64,000 bases of DNA from an uncultured Saprospiraceae bacterium (GTDB lineage: Bacteria > Bacteroidota > Bacteroidia > Chitinophagales > Saprospiraceae), in contig CALMSO010000099.1 in NCBI GenBank assembly GCA_937872385.1, forward strand, positions 60,539 through 124,538, given 5' to 3'. How positions within the stretch are numbered: position 1 is the stretch's first letter; the number at the start of each line of letters is the position of its first letter. Positions 9,188-16,998 of this stretch are shown one piece after another. The position numbers and the translations under genes are program-made. The notes beneath the pieces are model-generated. The model saw only the letters and a program-made list of their open reading frames with translations, did no database searches and was not told where the DNA came from.

Positions 9188-9751
9188 TTATCTGTCCACT
9201 TTATTGCCAGGTGGGCGCTTGAGTGGTTTATGTCGCTTTAAATTCTCTGGCAAAATAGCATATTGATAAATTTTTCGTTTCTCTTCCTCCAGACAAACCT
9301 GCACCTCGCCAGTAAGTTGTCGAAGATACAGCAAACCACGTCTGGTCAAGGATTGTCCATATCGCCTCTTTTCTCCCCCCACCGTCACACCATATTTCCA
9401 AACCTCGCCAGGGTACAATAAAATATGCGTTGTATCTGGACAACTATAACAGGGATAATAACCTGATTTGGCAGCTATTAAAGCATACTGCTCAGCGTTA
9501 CGCAACTTTTCTAATTCGCGTTCAAGCTTGCGGCGACGTGCTTCCGTCAGTTGAGGTGTTCCTACCTCGTCTGCTTCGATAAAATCTACGGAACGCCAGC
9601 CTTCCTCGCCTTCATCGGCCCCCATGCGCAGATACAAAACTACGCCCAATATACAGGCAATCGCGCAGAAAAGCAAGTACTTACCGTTATTAGGGCGCAA
9701 GGGTGGCATCGGCACAGCAATTGGACGAGGCTTGGGAAAGGTGGCATTCAT
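9188..9751 (-). CDS. Membrane-anchored GIY-YIG/URI-like toxin domain protein
   Basis: A 187-residue protein starting at ATG 9751 (MNATFPKP); a TTG four codons earlier is less likely. Layout: Pro-rich N-terminus (1-22), one membrane helix (about 24-41), an acidic linker, a charged helix (about 66-92, likely coiled coil), and a C-terminal domain (97-187). In that domain, C101-Y-S-C104, then VWKYGVT (117-123), RRY (129-131), Glu residues 155-157 and PPGNKVDR at the very end fit a URI/GIY-YIG nuclease: the KYGVT segment stands for YIGxT, followed by Arg, Glu and a late Asn. The ending PPGNK-x-x-R is typical of polymorphic-toxin C-terminal domains in Bacteroidota. Unlike most of those it has no large delivery domain. 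A putative immunity gene follows at once. Toxicity is inferred. Confidence 0.6.
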   Translation of the reverse strand: MNATFPKPRPIAVPMPPLRPNNGKYLLFCAIACILGVVLYLRMGADEGEEGWRSVDFIEADEVGTPQLTEARRRKLERELEKLRNAEQYALIAAKSGYYPCYSCPDTTHILLYPGEVWKYGVTVGGEKRRYGQSLTRRGLLYLRQLTGEVQVCLEEEKRKIYQYAILPENLKRHKPLKRPPGNKVDR

Positions 9752-9874
9752 ATAACAAGGCAATATAAATATCCGCCATATAAAGGTATGAAAGATTCAA
9801 GAAAAAAACGTATTGTAATATATAAAAATCGCTAAATACCCAATAGCGCTCTGACCCCAATTATTATATTTCCA

Positions 9875-10405
9875 CTACCCCTCCTCCGCTACCCGCAAAG
9901 ACTGCAAATACTTGCTCAGCTGCTCCATCGGGCGGACGACGGCAATGCGGCCCGAGCGTACAAATTCGTAAATGCCGATTTCTTTGAGTTCGGCTAATAG
10001 GGCTTCGGTTTCGTGCTCCTGCCCGGTTTTTTCTATCACAATGTACTCTTGCTCGATCTCCAGCACGCGGGCGTTGTGGGCGCGGATAAGACGCTCTACG
10101 CGGTTGTTGTTCATAAATACACTGGTGGGTACTTTGTACAAGGCAATCTCTTGATACACAATCTCTTCGCGCTCGTAGTAGAAGGCTTTCACAACGTCCA
10201 CCTGCTTTTCGAGCTGGGCCACCAGCTTTTTTACCATATCTTCGGTCACGTTGACTACAATGGTGAAGCGATGAATGCCCGGCATAGACGACTGCGAGGT
10301 GGTGAGGCTCTCCACATTGATATGCCGCCGCGTAAAAATGGCTACCACCCGCGACAGTAGCCCGGTCTGGTGCTCGGTAAAAACGGTGATGGTGTATTCG
10401 TTCAT
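9875..10405 (-). CDS. ilvN: Acetolactate synthase small subunit
   Basis: Regulatory subunit of acetohydroxyacid synthase, which binds the catalytic IlvB subunit, raises its activity and confers valine feedback inhibition. The 176-residue protein begins with the ACT domain, seen as EYTITVFTEHQTGLLSRVVAIFTRRHINVESLT (first half only is quoted by position, residues 3-35), with the usual Gly-Leu-Leu and Asn-Val-Glu-Ser-Leu features. The C-terminal half (REEIVYQEIALYKV onward, with HNARVLEIEQEYIVIEKTG) is the small-subunit C-terminal domain. It is last in a leftward ilvD-ilvB-ilvN series, with 158 bases of repeat DNA between it and ilvB. Confidence 0.95.
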   Translation of the reverse strand: MNEYTITVFTEHQTGLLSRVVAIFTRRHINVESLTTSQSSMPGIHRFTIVVNVTEDMVKKLVAQLEKQVDVVKAFYYEREEIVYQEIALYKVPTSVFMNNNRVERLIRAHNARVLEIEQEYIVIEKTGQEHETEALLAELKEIGIYEFVRSGRIAVVRPMEQLSKYLQSLRVAEEG

Positions 10406-10409
10406 GTTG

Positions 10410-10562
10410 AAAAGGGGTTGAGAGGATTATGGGGGGATTGGGAAATGGGGTGATAGGGTGATTTTGCCTCGTCTTGAAATAGAGTGATAAAGAGGTTCCT
10501 ATCCCTCCTATTCCCCTATATCCATATAACCCCATATCCCTATCCCCTTATAACCCATTTAA
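10410..10562. repeat. Octad-type degenerate repeat between ilvN and ilvB
   Basis: The whole 158-base gap between two genes of the same pathway is low-complexity DNA in roughly 8-base units: purine-rich GGATTATG/GGGTGATA-like units on the left half, and TATCCCTC, CTATTCCC, CTATATCC, ATATAACC, CCATATCC, CTATCCCC units on the right half. The two halves are loosely complementary, so a long imperfect stem could form in the ilvB-ilvN transcript. Confidence 0.6.
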
Positions 10563-10563
10563 G

Positions 10564-12312
10564 CTATTCCAATACAATTTCGTCCACGGCTTTGCCCGCC
10601 GGTACCATCGGAAAGATGTTTTCCTCCTTTTCTACACGAATGTGCAGTAGGTAGGGCCCGTCGTGCATGAGCATTTCGGCTACGGCGGCGCGCAGTTCTT
10701 CAGGCCGCTCAATGGTTTTGCCAGCTACGCCAAAGCCTTCGGCGATTTTTATAAAATCGGGGTTTTGCAATTCTACCGAGGAGTAGCGCCGCTCAAAAAA
10801 CAACTGTTGCCACTGGCGTACCATGCCGAGATAATTGTTGTCGAGCAATACGATTTTCACACCAACATTCCACTGGGCGCACATGCCGAGTTCCTGGATG
10901 GTCATCTGGAAACCGCCATCGCCAATAAAAGCAACGACTTCACGCTCAGGATTGGCCAACTTCGCACCAAAGGCCGCCGGTAAGCCGTAGCCCATCGTGC
11001 CCGCGCCACCACTCGATACCCACTGATTGGTACCGCGATAGCAATAATAGCGCGCCGCTGACATCTGGTGCTGCCCGACATCGGTAGCCACAATAGCCAG
11101 CCCCTCGGTCTGGTCGGATACCTCCTTCACCGCCATACCCATTTTAATCTGCCCATCGGCAGTGGGTTGGGTGTCTTTTTGAATCACTTTGGCGTATTCG
11201 ATAGCGTGGTGGCGCTTGAATTCAGCGATCCAGTCTGGGTAGGATTTTTCTTTGACCAAAGGCAGCAGGGCCTCCAGCGCTACCCGCGCATCCGACACGA
11301 TGGGCACGTGCGCAAAGACGTTTTTGCTGATTTCCGAAGGGTCTATTTCGATGTGAATGACTTTGGCCTGTTTAGCATATTTGCTCAAATTGCCGGTCAC
11401 GCGGTCGTCGAAGCGCATCCCGATGGCAATGAGCACGTCGCAGTGGTTTTGCAGCACGTTGGGGCCATAGTTGCCATGCATACCCAGCATGCCCATGTGC
11501 AGCGGATGATCAGACGGAATAGACGACAAGCCATGAATGGTACACGCTAAGGGAATGCCAGCTTTTTCTACAAATTTTTTAAACACCTCTTGGGCGTGTG
11601 CAATTTGAATGCCGTGCCCCGCCAAAATCATCGGGCGTTGCGCACTATTAATGAGCGTAGCGGCTTCCTGAAGCGCTTCGGGGTCGGGTTTAGGATTTGG
11701 ATGATAACTGCGAATGAGTGGCCGGCGCTGATAAGAAAATGCAAAGGTTTCGACCTGAGCGTTTTTGGTAATGTCCACCAGCACGGGGCCAGGGCGCCCA
11801 GAATTAGCAATGTAAAATGCCTTGGCCATGGCCGCAGGAATATCGGCAGCTTTCGTCACCTGAATATTCCATTTCGTCACCGGTGAGGTGCAGTTGATCA
11901 CGTCCGTTTCTTGAAAGGCATCCGAGCCGAGCAAATGGTAAAATACCTGTCCGGTAATAGCCACCACCGGCGTCGAATCCAACAGCGCATCGGCCAAGCC
12001 TGTGAGCAGATTCATTGCGCCAGGGCCAGAGGTCGCCATGCACACGCCCGTCCTGCGGGTGACGCGCGCGTAGCCCTCCGCCGCATGAATAGCGCCTTGC
12101 TCGTGCCTCGGCAGGATGTGCCGCAGCCGATCCTGATAGTGCCAAAGCGCATCATACACGGGCATAATGGCGCCGCCGGGATAGCCGAAAATGGTGTCCA
12201 CACCTTCCGCCAGCAGACAACGTAAAATCGCTTCTGCCCCAGTGATGGTTTCCGTAATTGTTGGCTCCGCCATCAGTACCGGCGCGTTTTCCAAAGTGAA
12301 ATTTTTGCTCAT
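10564..12312 (-). CDS. ilvB: Acetolactate synthase large (catalytic) subunit
   Basis: Thiamine-diphosphate enzyme joining two pyruvates (valine branch) or pyruvate and 2-oxobutyrate (isoleucine branch). At 582 residues it has the standard three-domain layout: the N-terminal pyrimidine-binding domain with VDTIFGYPGGAIMPVYDAL and catalytic Glu71 in RHEQGAIHAAEGYAR; a middle FAD-binding domain (about 210-350); and the C-terminal pyrophosphate domain with the GDG motif in IGDGGFQM and Asn-Asn about 27 residues later (LLDNNYLGMVRQW). Start is ATG 12312. The ilvD gene lies 60 bases upstream on the same strand and ilvN follows, so the three are probably one transcription unit. Confidence 0.96.
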   Translation of the reverse strand: MSKNFTLENAPVLMAEPTITETITGAEAILRCLLAEGVDTIFGYPGGAIMPVYDALWHYQDRLRHILPRHEQGAIHAAEGYARVTRRTGVCMATSGPGAMNLLTGLADALLDSTPVVAITGQVFYHLLGSDAFQETDVINCTSPVTKWNIQVTKAADIPAAMAKAFYIANSGRPGPVLVDITKNAQVETFAFSYQRRPLIRSYHPNPKPDPEALQEAATLINSAQRPMILAGHGIQIAHAQEVFKKFVEKAGIPLACTIHGLSSIPSDHPLHMGMLGMHGNYGPNVLQNHCDVLIAIGMRFDDRVTGNLSKYAKQAKVIHIEIDPSEISKNVFAHVPIVSDARVALEALLPLVKEKSYPDWIAEFKRHHAIEYAKVIQKDTQPTADGQIKMGMAVKEVSDQTEGLAIVATDVGQHQMSAARYYCYRGTNQWVSSGGAGTMGYGLPAAFGAKLANPEREVVAFIGDGGFQMTIQELGMCAQWNVGVKIVLLDNNYLGMVRQWQQLFFERRYSSVELQNPDFIKIAEGFGVAGKTIERPEELRAAVAEMLMHDGPYLLHIRVEKEENIFPMVPAGKAVDEIVLE

Positions 12313-12326
12313 TGCTATTGGTTTAG

Positions 12327-12375
12327 AGGTTGAATCGTTGAAAGGTTATATCAACGCATCAACCTATTCACACTA
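12327..12375. repeat. Short octad repeat at the ilvD-ilvB junction
   Basis: Units GGTTGAAT, CGTTGAAA, GGTTATAT, CAACGCAT, CAACCTAT form an 8-base periodic tract that overlaps the end of ilvD. The left part (GGTTGAAA) and right part (CAACC) are complementary. Confidence 0.45.
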
Positions 12376-14046
12376 TATTTCATCCGTTACACAACCTTCA
12401 CTGGCTGAGGAAACTAATTTTGCGTACTTGCGCAGCCAGCCCTGTGGAGCATTAATAGCCGGTGGCTGCCAAGTGGCGCGGCGTTTAGCAATTTCCGCTT
12501 CATCCAATGTCGTGTGCAAGTTGTTATTTACTACATCAATTATAATTTCGTCACCATCTTGTAATAATCCAATCAAACCGCCCGCCTGCGCTTCGGGGGT
12601 GATGTGCCCCACCACAAAGCCGTGCGTGCCGCCGCTAAAGCGACCGTCGGTAATGAGCGCAACCTTGTCGCCCAATCCTTCGCCCATAATAGCAGAGGTA
12701 GGTTTGAGCATTTCGGGCATGCCTGGTGCACCTCTGGGGCCGCAGTAGCGAATGACCACCACGTCGCCGGATTGAATTTTCTTATTGGTAATTGCCTGAT
12801 TAGCAGCAGCTTCGCCATCAAATACGCGTGCTTTACCTTTGAAAAGCAATCCTTCCTTGCCGGTAATTTTCGCCACCGCACCTTCTGGGGCCAGATTGCC
12901 ATACAGAATTTGCAAATGCCCCGTAGCTTTAATCGGCTGCTCCAACGAGCGAATCACATCCTGCTTAGGCTGCAAATCGGGCACTTCTGCCAAGTTTTCC
13001 GCAATGGTTTTGCCCGTCACCGTCAGGCAATCGCCGTGCAGATAGCCCGCCGCGAGCAGCATTTTCATGACCGCCGACACGCCGCCCACCTGGTGCAGGT
13101 CTTCCATTACGTATTTGCCACTGGGTTTTAAATCGGCAAGGAAAGGTGTTTTATTACTAATATGCTGAAAATCAGCGAGATTTAACTTCACGCCCACTGA
13201 TTTGGCAATGGCAATCAGGTGCAGCACGGCATTGGTAGAACCGCCCAGAACCGTCACTACCGTGATAGCATTTTCAAACGCCTCGCGGGTCATAATGTCG
13301 CGGGGCTTGAGATCGCGCTCTAAAAGATTCAAAATCGCTTGCCCAACTCGTTGACAATCAGCGGTTTTCTCGGCACTATTTGCCGGATAGGACGAATTGA
13401 ACGGCAGGCTCATGCCCATCGCTTCAATAGCCGAAGCCATTGTATTGGCGGTGTACATCCCGCCACAAGCGCCCGGCCCGGGGCAGGCGTTGCGCACCAC
13501 CCCCCGAAATTCGGTTTCATCCATTTTGCCGGCATTGCGCTGTCCGAATGCTTCAAACGCCGAGACAATGTCCAACTTTTTATTGGCATGACAACCCGGA
13601 CTAATCGTACCGCCATACACCAATATGGACGGGCGATTGAGCCGCCCCAAAGCCATCATAGCGCCGGGCATATTTTTATCGCAGCCAGTGACCGCCACCA
13701 CCGCATCGTACCACTGCGCGCCCACCACCGTTTCGATAGAATCGGCAATCAAATCGCGCGAAGGCAAGGAATAGCGCATCCCCTCGGTGCCCATGCTCAT
13801 GCCGTCGCTCACACCAATGGTATGAAAAATTAAGCCCACCAGGTCGGCAGCCTGCACACCTTGCTTTACGATTTTCGCCAAATCGTTGAGGTGCATATTG
13901 CAAGTATTGCCCTCCCAGCCGGTGCTTACGATGCCTACCTGCGCTTTTTTCAGATCCGCATCGGTCAGTCCAATTCCGTACAACATCGCCTGGGCGGCGG
14001 GCAGCGTATCATCCTGCGTAATGGTTCGACTGTATTTATTTAGCAT
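12373..14046 (-). CDS. ilvD: Dihydroxy-acid dehydratase
   Basis: Iron-sulfur dehydratase forming the 2-oxo acids of the valine and isoleucine pathways. The start is taken at ATG 14046 (MLNKYSRTITQDDTLPAAQ), giving 557 residues, the family norm; the frame runs 41 codons further upstream but that stretch is not conserved-looking. Cluster-binding cysteines are visible at Cys49 (EGNTCNMH), Cys122 (TGCDKNMPG) and Cys194 (GACGGMYTANTM). Other family motifs are GGSTNAVLHLIAIA, GDVVVIRYCGPRGAPGMPEM and ITDGRFSGGTHGFVVGH. First gene of the leftward ilvDBN unit; ilvC starts 366 bases away in the opposite direction. Confidence 0.96.
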   Translation of the reverse strand: MLNKYSRTITQDDTLPAAQAMLYGIGLTDADLKKAQVGIVSTGWEGNTCNMHLNDLAKIVKQGVQAADLVGLIFHTIGVSDGMSMGTEGMRYSLPSRDLIADSIETVVGAQWYDAVVAVTGCDKNMPGAMMALGRLNRPSILVYGGTISPGCHANKKLDIVSAFEAFGQRNAGKMDETEFRGVVRNACPGPGACGGMYTANTMASAIEAMGMSLPFNSSYPANSAEKTADCQRVGQAILNLLERDLKPRDIMTREAFENAITVVTVLGGSTNAVLHLIAIAKSVGVKLNLADFQHISNKTPFLADLKPSGKYVMEDLHQVGGVSAVMKMLLAAGYLHGDCLTVTGKTIAENLAEVPDLQPKQDVIRSLEQPIKATGHLQILYGNLAPEGAVAKITGKEGLLFKGKARVFDGEAAANQAITNKKIQSGDVVVIRYCGPRGAPGMPEMLKPTSAIMGEGLGDKVALITDGRFSGGTHGFVVGHITPEAQAGGLIGLLQDGDEIIIDVVNNNLHTTLDEAEIAKRRATWQPPAINAPQGWLRKYAKLVSSASEGCVTDEI

Positions 14047-14412
14047 TGTAATGATTGATAATAATTGCTCGTTTTTATTGATTAACACATCAAAAATAGG
14101 AGGTTCGGGCACGCATTGTACACCAAAAAAATGTATTGTTACGAAATACAGCCAACAGACATTAGTCATAAAACTCTGATTTTCAATATTTTAAAATTTG
14201 CTTTTTTACTACCAGAAAATTATGTCCTTATTTTATAAAAACCGAAGGATGACAACTTGTAATTCCCAGAAAGGGCTAATTTCGTATTGCAAAAGCATCG
14301 TCATAGTTGCGTTTAAAGTATAATGGTTGCATAAAATATCATTTCAATTTAAAAGTGTCGGGTATGCACAGCGTATGATCGCTAATGCCCGGCTGTTAAA
14401 AAATCTAAAATC
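14047..14412. promoter_or_regulatory. Divergent ilvD/ilvC control region
   Basis: The 366 bases between the ilvD and ilvC starts contain no gene. On the minus strand TATTTTTG (plus coordinates 14091-14098) fits the -7 consensus TAnnTTTG, 45 bases before the ilvD ATG. Towards ilvC the sequence is AT-rich with no clear promoter. CTGATTTTCAATATTTTAAA at 14177-14196 nearly repeats a tract upstream of the glycosyltransferase (around 21303-21322). I see no leader peptide or attenuator. Confidence 0.45.
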
Positions 14413-15477
14413 ATGGCAAAATTGAATTTCGGTGGTGTGGTAGAAAATGTCGTCACCCGCGAAGAATTTCCATTAGACAAAGCATTAGCCACGCTTGAAA
14501 ACGAGGTTATTGCTATTATTGGCTACGGCGTGCAGGGGCCGGGGCAAGCACTCAACCTGCGCGACAACGGCTTCAACGTCATTGTCGGGCAGCGCTACCC
14601 GTCCAAATCTTGGGACAAAGCGGTAGCCGACGGCTTCGTGCCTGGCGAAACGCTCTTCGAGATTGAAGAAGCAGCCGAACGGGGCGATATTATTCAGTAT
14701 CTGCTCTCGGATGCAGCGCAGATTGCACAGTGGGAAACCATCAAAAAGCACCTGAAACCGGGCAAAGCATTGTATTTTTCGCATGGTTTTGCCATTACTT
14801 ACAAAGAGCGCACGGGCATTGTGCCGCCGCAAGATGTAGATGTGATTCTGGTAGCGCCCAAAGGCTCGGGTACGAGTCTGCGCCGGATGTTTTTGGAAGA
14901 CCGCGGACTGAACTCCAGCTATGCCATTTTTCAAGATGCGACCGGCCGCGCCTGGGAGCGCGTAGTGGCCCTTGGCGTGGGCATTGGCTCTGGTTATCTG
15001 TTTGAAACAGATTTCAAAAAAGAAGTATATAGCGACCTCACCGGTGAGCGCGGCACGCTGATGGGAGCCATTCAAGGCATTTTTGAAGCGCAGTACACCG
15101 AGTTGCGCAAGCGCGGGCACTCGCCCAGCGAAGCTTTCAACGAAACGGTGGAAGAACTCACGCAGAGCTTAATGCCCTTGGTAGCCGAAAACGGCATGGA
15201 CTGGATGTACGCCAATTGCTCGACGACGGCCCAACGCGGCGCTTTGGACTGGAAAAACAAATTCCGTGACGCCGTAGCGCCCGTATTTACTGAATTGTAC
15301 GACAGTGTAGCTGCCGGAAATGAAGCGCAAAAGTCTATTGATTCTAATAGTAAAGCGGACTACCGCGAAAAGTTAGAGGAAGAACTCCGCGAACTCCGCG
15401 AAAGCGAAATGTGGCAGGCCGGCAAGGTGGTGCGCAGCCTGCGGCCCGAACGCCAGGAAGTAAAAGCTGAAGTGTAA
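14413..15477 (+). CDS. ilvC: Ketol-acid reductoisomerase
   Basis: NADPH-dependent isomerisation and reduction of acetohydroxy acids, the step between IlvB/N and IlvD. The 354-residue protein shows the nucleotide-binding loop IIGYGVQGPGQALNLRDNG (about residues 35-53), followed by VGQRYPSKSW. The catalytic knotted C-terminal domain carries DLTGERGTLMGAIQG, EAQYTELRKRGHSPSEAF and ETVEELTQSLMPL, with the acidic metal ligands Asp and Glu. The loop reads GVQGPGQA rather than the common GSQGHAHA, the form I associate with Bacteroidota-type KARI. It is transcribed away from ilvDBN and followed by a terminator-like hairpin and ilvA. Confidence 0.95.
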   Translation: MAKLNFGGVVENVVTREEFPLDKALATLENEVIAIIGYGVQGPGQALNLRDNGFNVIVGQRYPSKSWDKAVADGFVPGETLFEIEEAAERGDIIQYLLSDAAQIAQWETIKKHLKPGKALYFSHGFAITYKERTGIVPPQDVDVILVAPKGSGTSLRRMFLEDRGLNSSYAIFQDATGRAWERVVALGVGIGSGYLFETDFKKEVYSDLTGERGTLMGAIQGIFEAQYTELRKRGHSPSEAFNETVEELTQSLMPLVAENGMDWMYANCSTTAQRGALDWKNKFRDAVAPVFTELYDSVAAGNEAQKSIDSNSKADYREKLEEELRELRESEMWQAGKVVRSLRPERQEVKAEV

Positions 15478-15494
15478 ATACAACAGGCTAATTC

Positions 15495-15556
15495 GGGCGG
15501 ATATGACTGATTATCAGTGAATTTCATATAAAAATCGGTTATATCCGCCCTTTATT
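15495..15556 (+). terminator. Long-loop hairpin terminator after ilvC
   Basis: GGGCGGATAT at 15495-15504 pairs perfectly with ATATCCGCCC at 15541-15550 and is followed by TTTATTTT. The 36-base loop contains the perfect palindrome CTGATTATCAG (15507-15517), the core of the repeated intergenic element, so a second small hairpin sits in the loop of the first. Confidence 0.65.
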
Positions 15557-15589
15557 TTGGCCGGTGCCTATCAAAATATTATTATAACA

Positions 15590-16861
15590 ATGATGGCGAA
15601 CCCAGCTCTGTCCACGCCTGTTATTTCCGTTGAAAATATTTACAAAGCCAAAGTGCGTCTTCGGGGGGTGGCCGAGCAAACGCCGCTACTGTACAATGCT
15701 GCTTTTTCCGAGCGCTATGGCGCGCAAATTTTGTTCAAACGCGAAGATTTGCAAGTAGTACGCTCGTATAAAATTCGCGGGGCATATAATAAAATGGCGA
15801 CCATGAGCGCGGAAGCTCTGGCGCGTGGCGTAGTATGTGCCAGTGCGGGCAATCATGCACAAGGAGTGGCTTTTGCTTGCCATAAACTAAATGTGCAAGG
15901 AAAAATTTATATGCCAGCGGTCACTCCATTACAAAAAGTAAATAAAGTACGCCTTTTTGGTAAAAACAACGTGGAGGTAATACTCACCGGTGATACTTTT
16001 GATGATGCGTATCGGGAAGCGCAGCAGGACGCAGCCGCCCACGGCAAAACTTTTGTGCATCCTTTTGATGATGAGCGCGTTATAGAAGGCCAAGGTACCG
16101 TTGGGTTGGAAATATTGGAAGACTGCGCCGAGGCGATTGATTATGTATTCGTACCTATTGGTGGCGGCGGATTGATTGCCGGACTGGGCAGTTATTTCAA
16201 GCAGCTAAGCCCCCGAACCAAGATCATTGGCGTAGAACCCGCAGGCGCTCCGGCCATGTATGATTCGCTCAAGGCAGGCCGCATTATTACATTGGAAAAA
16301 ATTGATACTTTCGTAGATGGCGCAGCGGTGCGACAGGTAGGCGAAAAAACATTTACCATTGCCCAAAACGTTGTACATGATGTAATATTAGTACCCGAAG
16401 GAAAAGTATGCACCTCGATATTACAATTGTATAATGAAGAAGGCATCGTGGTAGAGCCAGCCGGCGCCCTGACCATTGCGGCACTTGATTTTTATAAAGA
16501 TGTAATAAAAGGCAAAACGGTAGTGTGTATTATTAGCGGGAGTAATAACGACATCATGCGCACCGAGGAAATCCGCGAGCGCGCTTTATTATACGAAGGA
16601 CTGAAACATTATTTTATCATAAAATTTCCGCAACGGGCGGGCGCTTTACGCGAATTTTTAAATAATGTGCTCGGCCCCACCGATGATATTACCCATTTTG
16701 AATATACAAAAAAACACAACCGCGAGGCCGGCCCTGCGCTCGTTGGTATTCAGGTGCAGCAATACGCTGACTACGATGCCTTGTTGCAAAGAATGGAGCA
16801 ATATCATATTAATTATCAAACGTTGAATGATAGCCAAACGCTTTTTGAAATGTTTGTATGA
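15590..16861 (+). CDS. ilvA: Threonine ammonia-lyase (threonine dehydratase)
   Basis: PLP enzyme converting threonine to 2-oxobutyrate, the entry to isoleucine. The start is ATG 15590 (a second ATG follows at once); an upstream TTG at 15557 would place the start inside the terminator region. PLP-binding Lys61 lies in RSYKIRGAYN and the phosphate loop is VPIGGGGLIAGLG. From about residue 340 (HYFIIKFPQRAGALREFLNN) there is one ACT-like regulatory domain, so this is the ~420-residue single-domain type, probably biosynthetic. Followed 137 bases later by an unrelated lipoprotein gene. Confidence 0.94.
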   Translation: MMANPALSTPVISVENIYKAKVRLRGVAEQTPLLYNAAFSERYGAQILFKREDLQVVRSYKIRGAYNKMATMSAEALARGVVCASAGNHAQGVAFACHKLNVQGKIYMPAVTPLQKVNKVRLFGKNNVEVILTGDTFDDAYREAQQDAAAHGKTFVHPFDDERVIEGQGTVGLEILEDCAEAIDYVFVPIGGGGLIAGLGSYFKQLSPRTKIIGVEPAGAPAMYDSLKAGRIITLEKIDTFVDGAAVRQVGEKTFTIAQNVVHDVILVPEGKVCTSILQLYNEEGIVVEPAGALTIAALDFYKDVIKGKTVVCIISGSNNDIMRTEEIRERALLYEGLKHYFIIKFPQRAGALREFLNNVLGPTDDITHFEYTKKHNREAGPALVGIQVQQYADYDALLQRMEQYHINYQTLNDSQTLFEMFV

Positions 16862-16920
16862 CATATATCCCTCTTTTTTAGTAGTTGGTCGAAAAATTTA
16901 CTACAACTGACGGAAAGAGG

Positions 16921-16951
16921 TTGACTTACGTATCTTTTCCCTATACCTTTG
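16921..16951 (+). promoter_or_regulatory. Bacteroidota-type promoter for TPR lipoprotein
   Basis: TTG at 16921-16923, 20 bases, then TACCTTTG at 16944-16951, a full match to TAnnTTTG. It lies 47 bases before the ATG of the next gene. Confidence 0.6.
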
Positions 16952-16998
16952 CGCCCTGAATTGAATTATCACCCGATTTATTAACAAAAGAGCAATTA

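Noticed and set aside
9864..10535. Open frame of 223 codons on the minus strand overlapping ilvN
   Set aside because: It is a different frame over clearly coding ilvN, is rich in Arg, His and Cys, and matches no family.
14047..14412. Leader-peptide attenuator for the ilv genes
   Set aside because: No short frame rich in Ile, Val or Leu codons followed by alternative hairpins was found on either strand.
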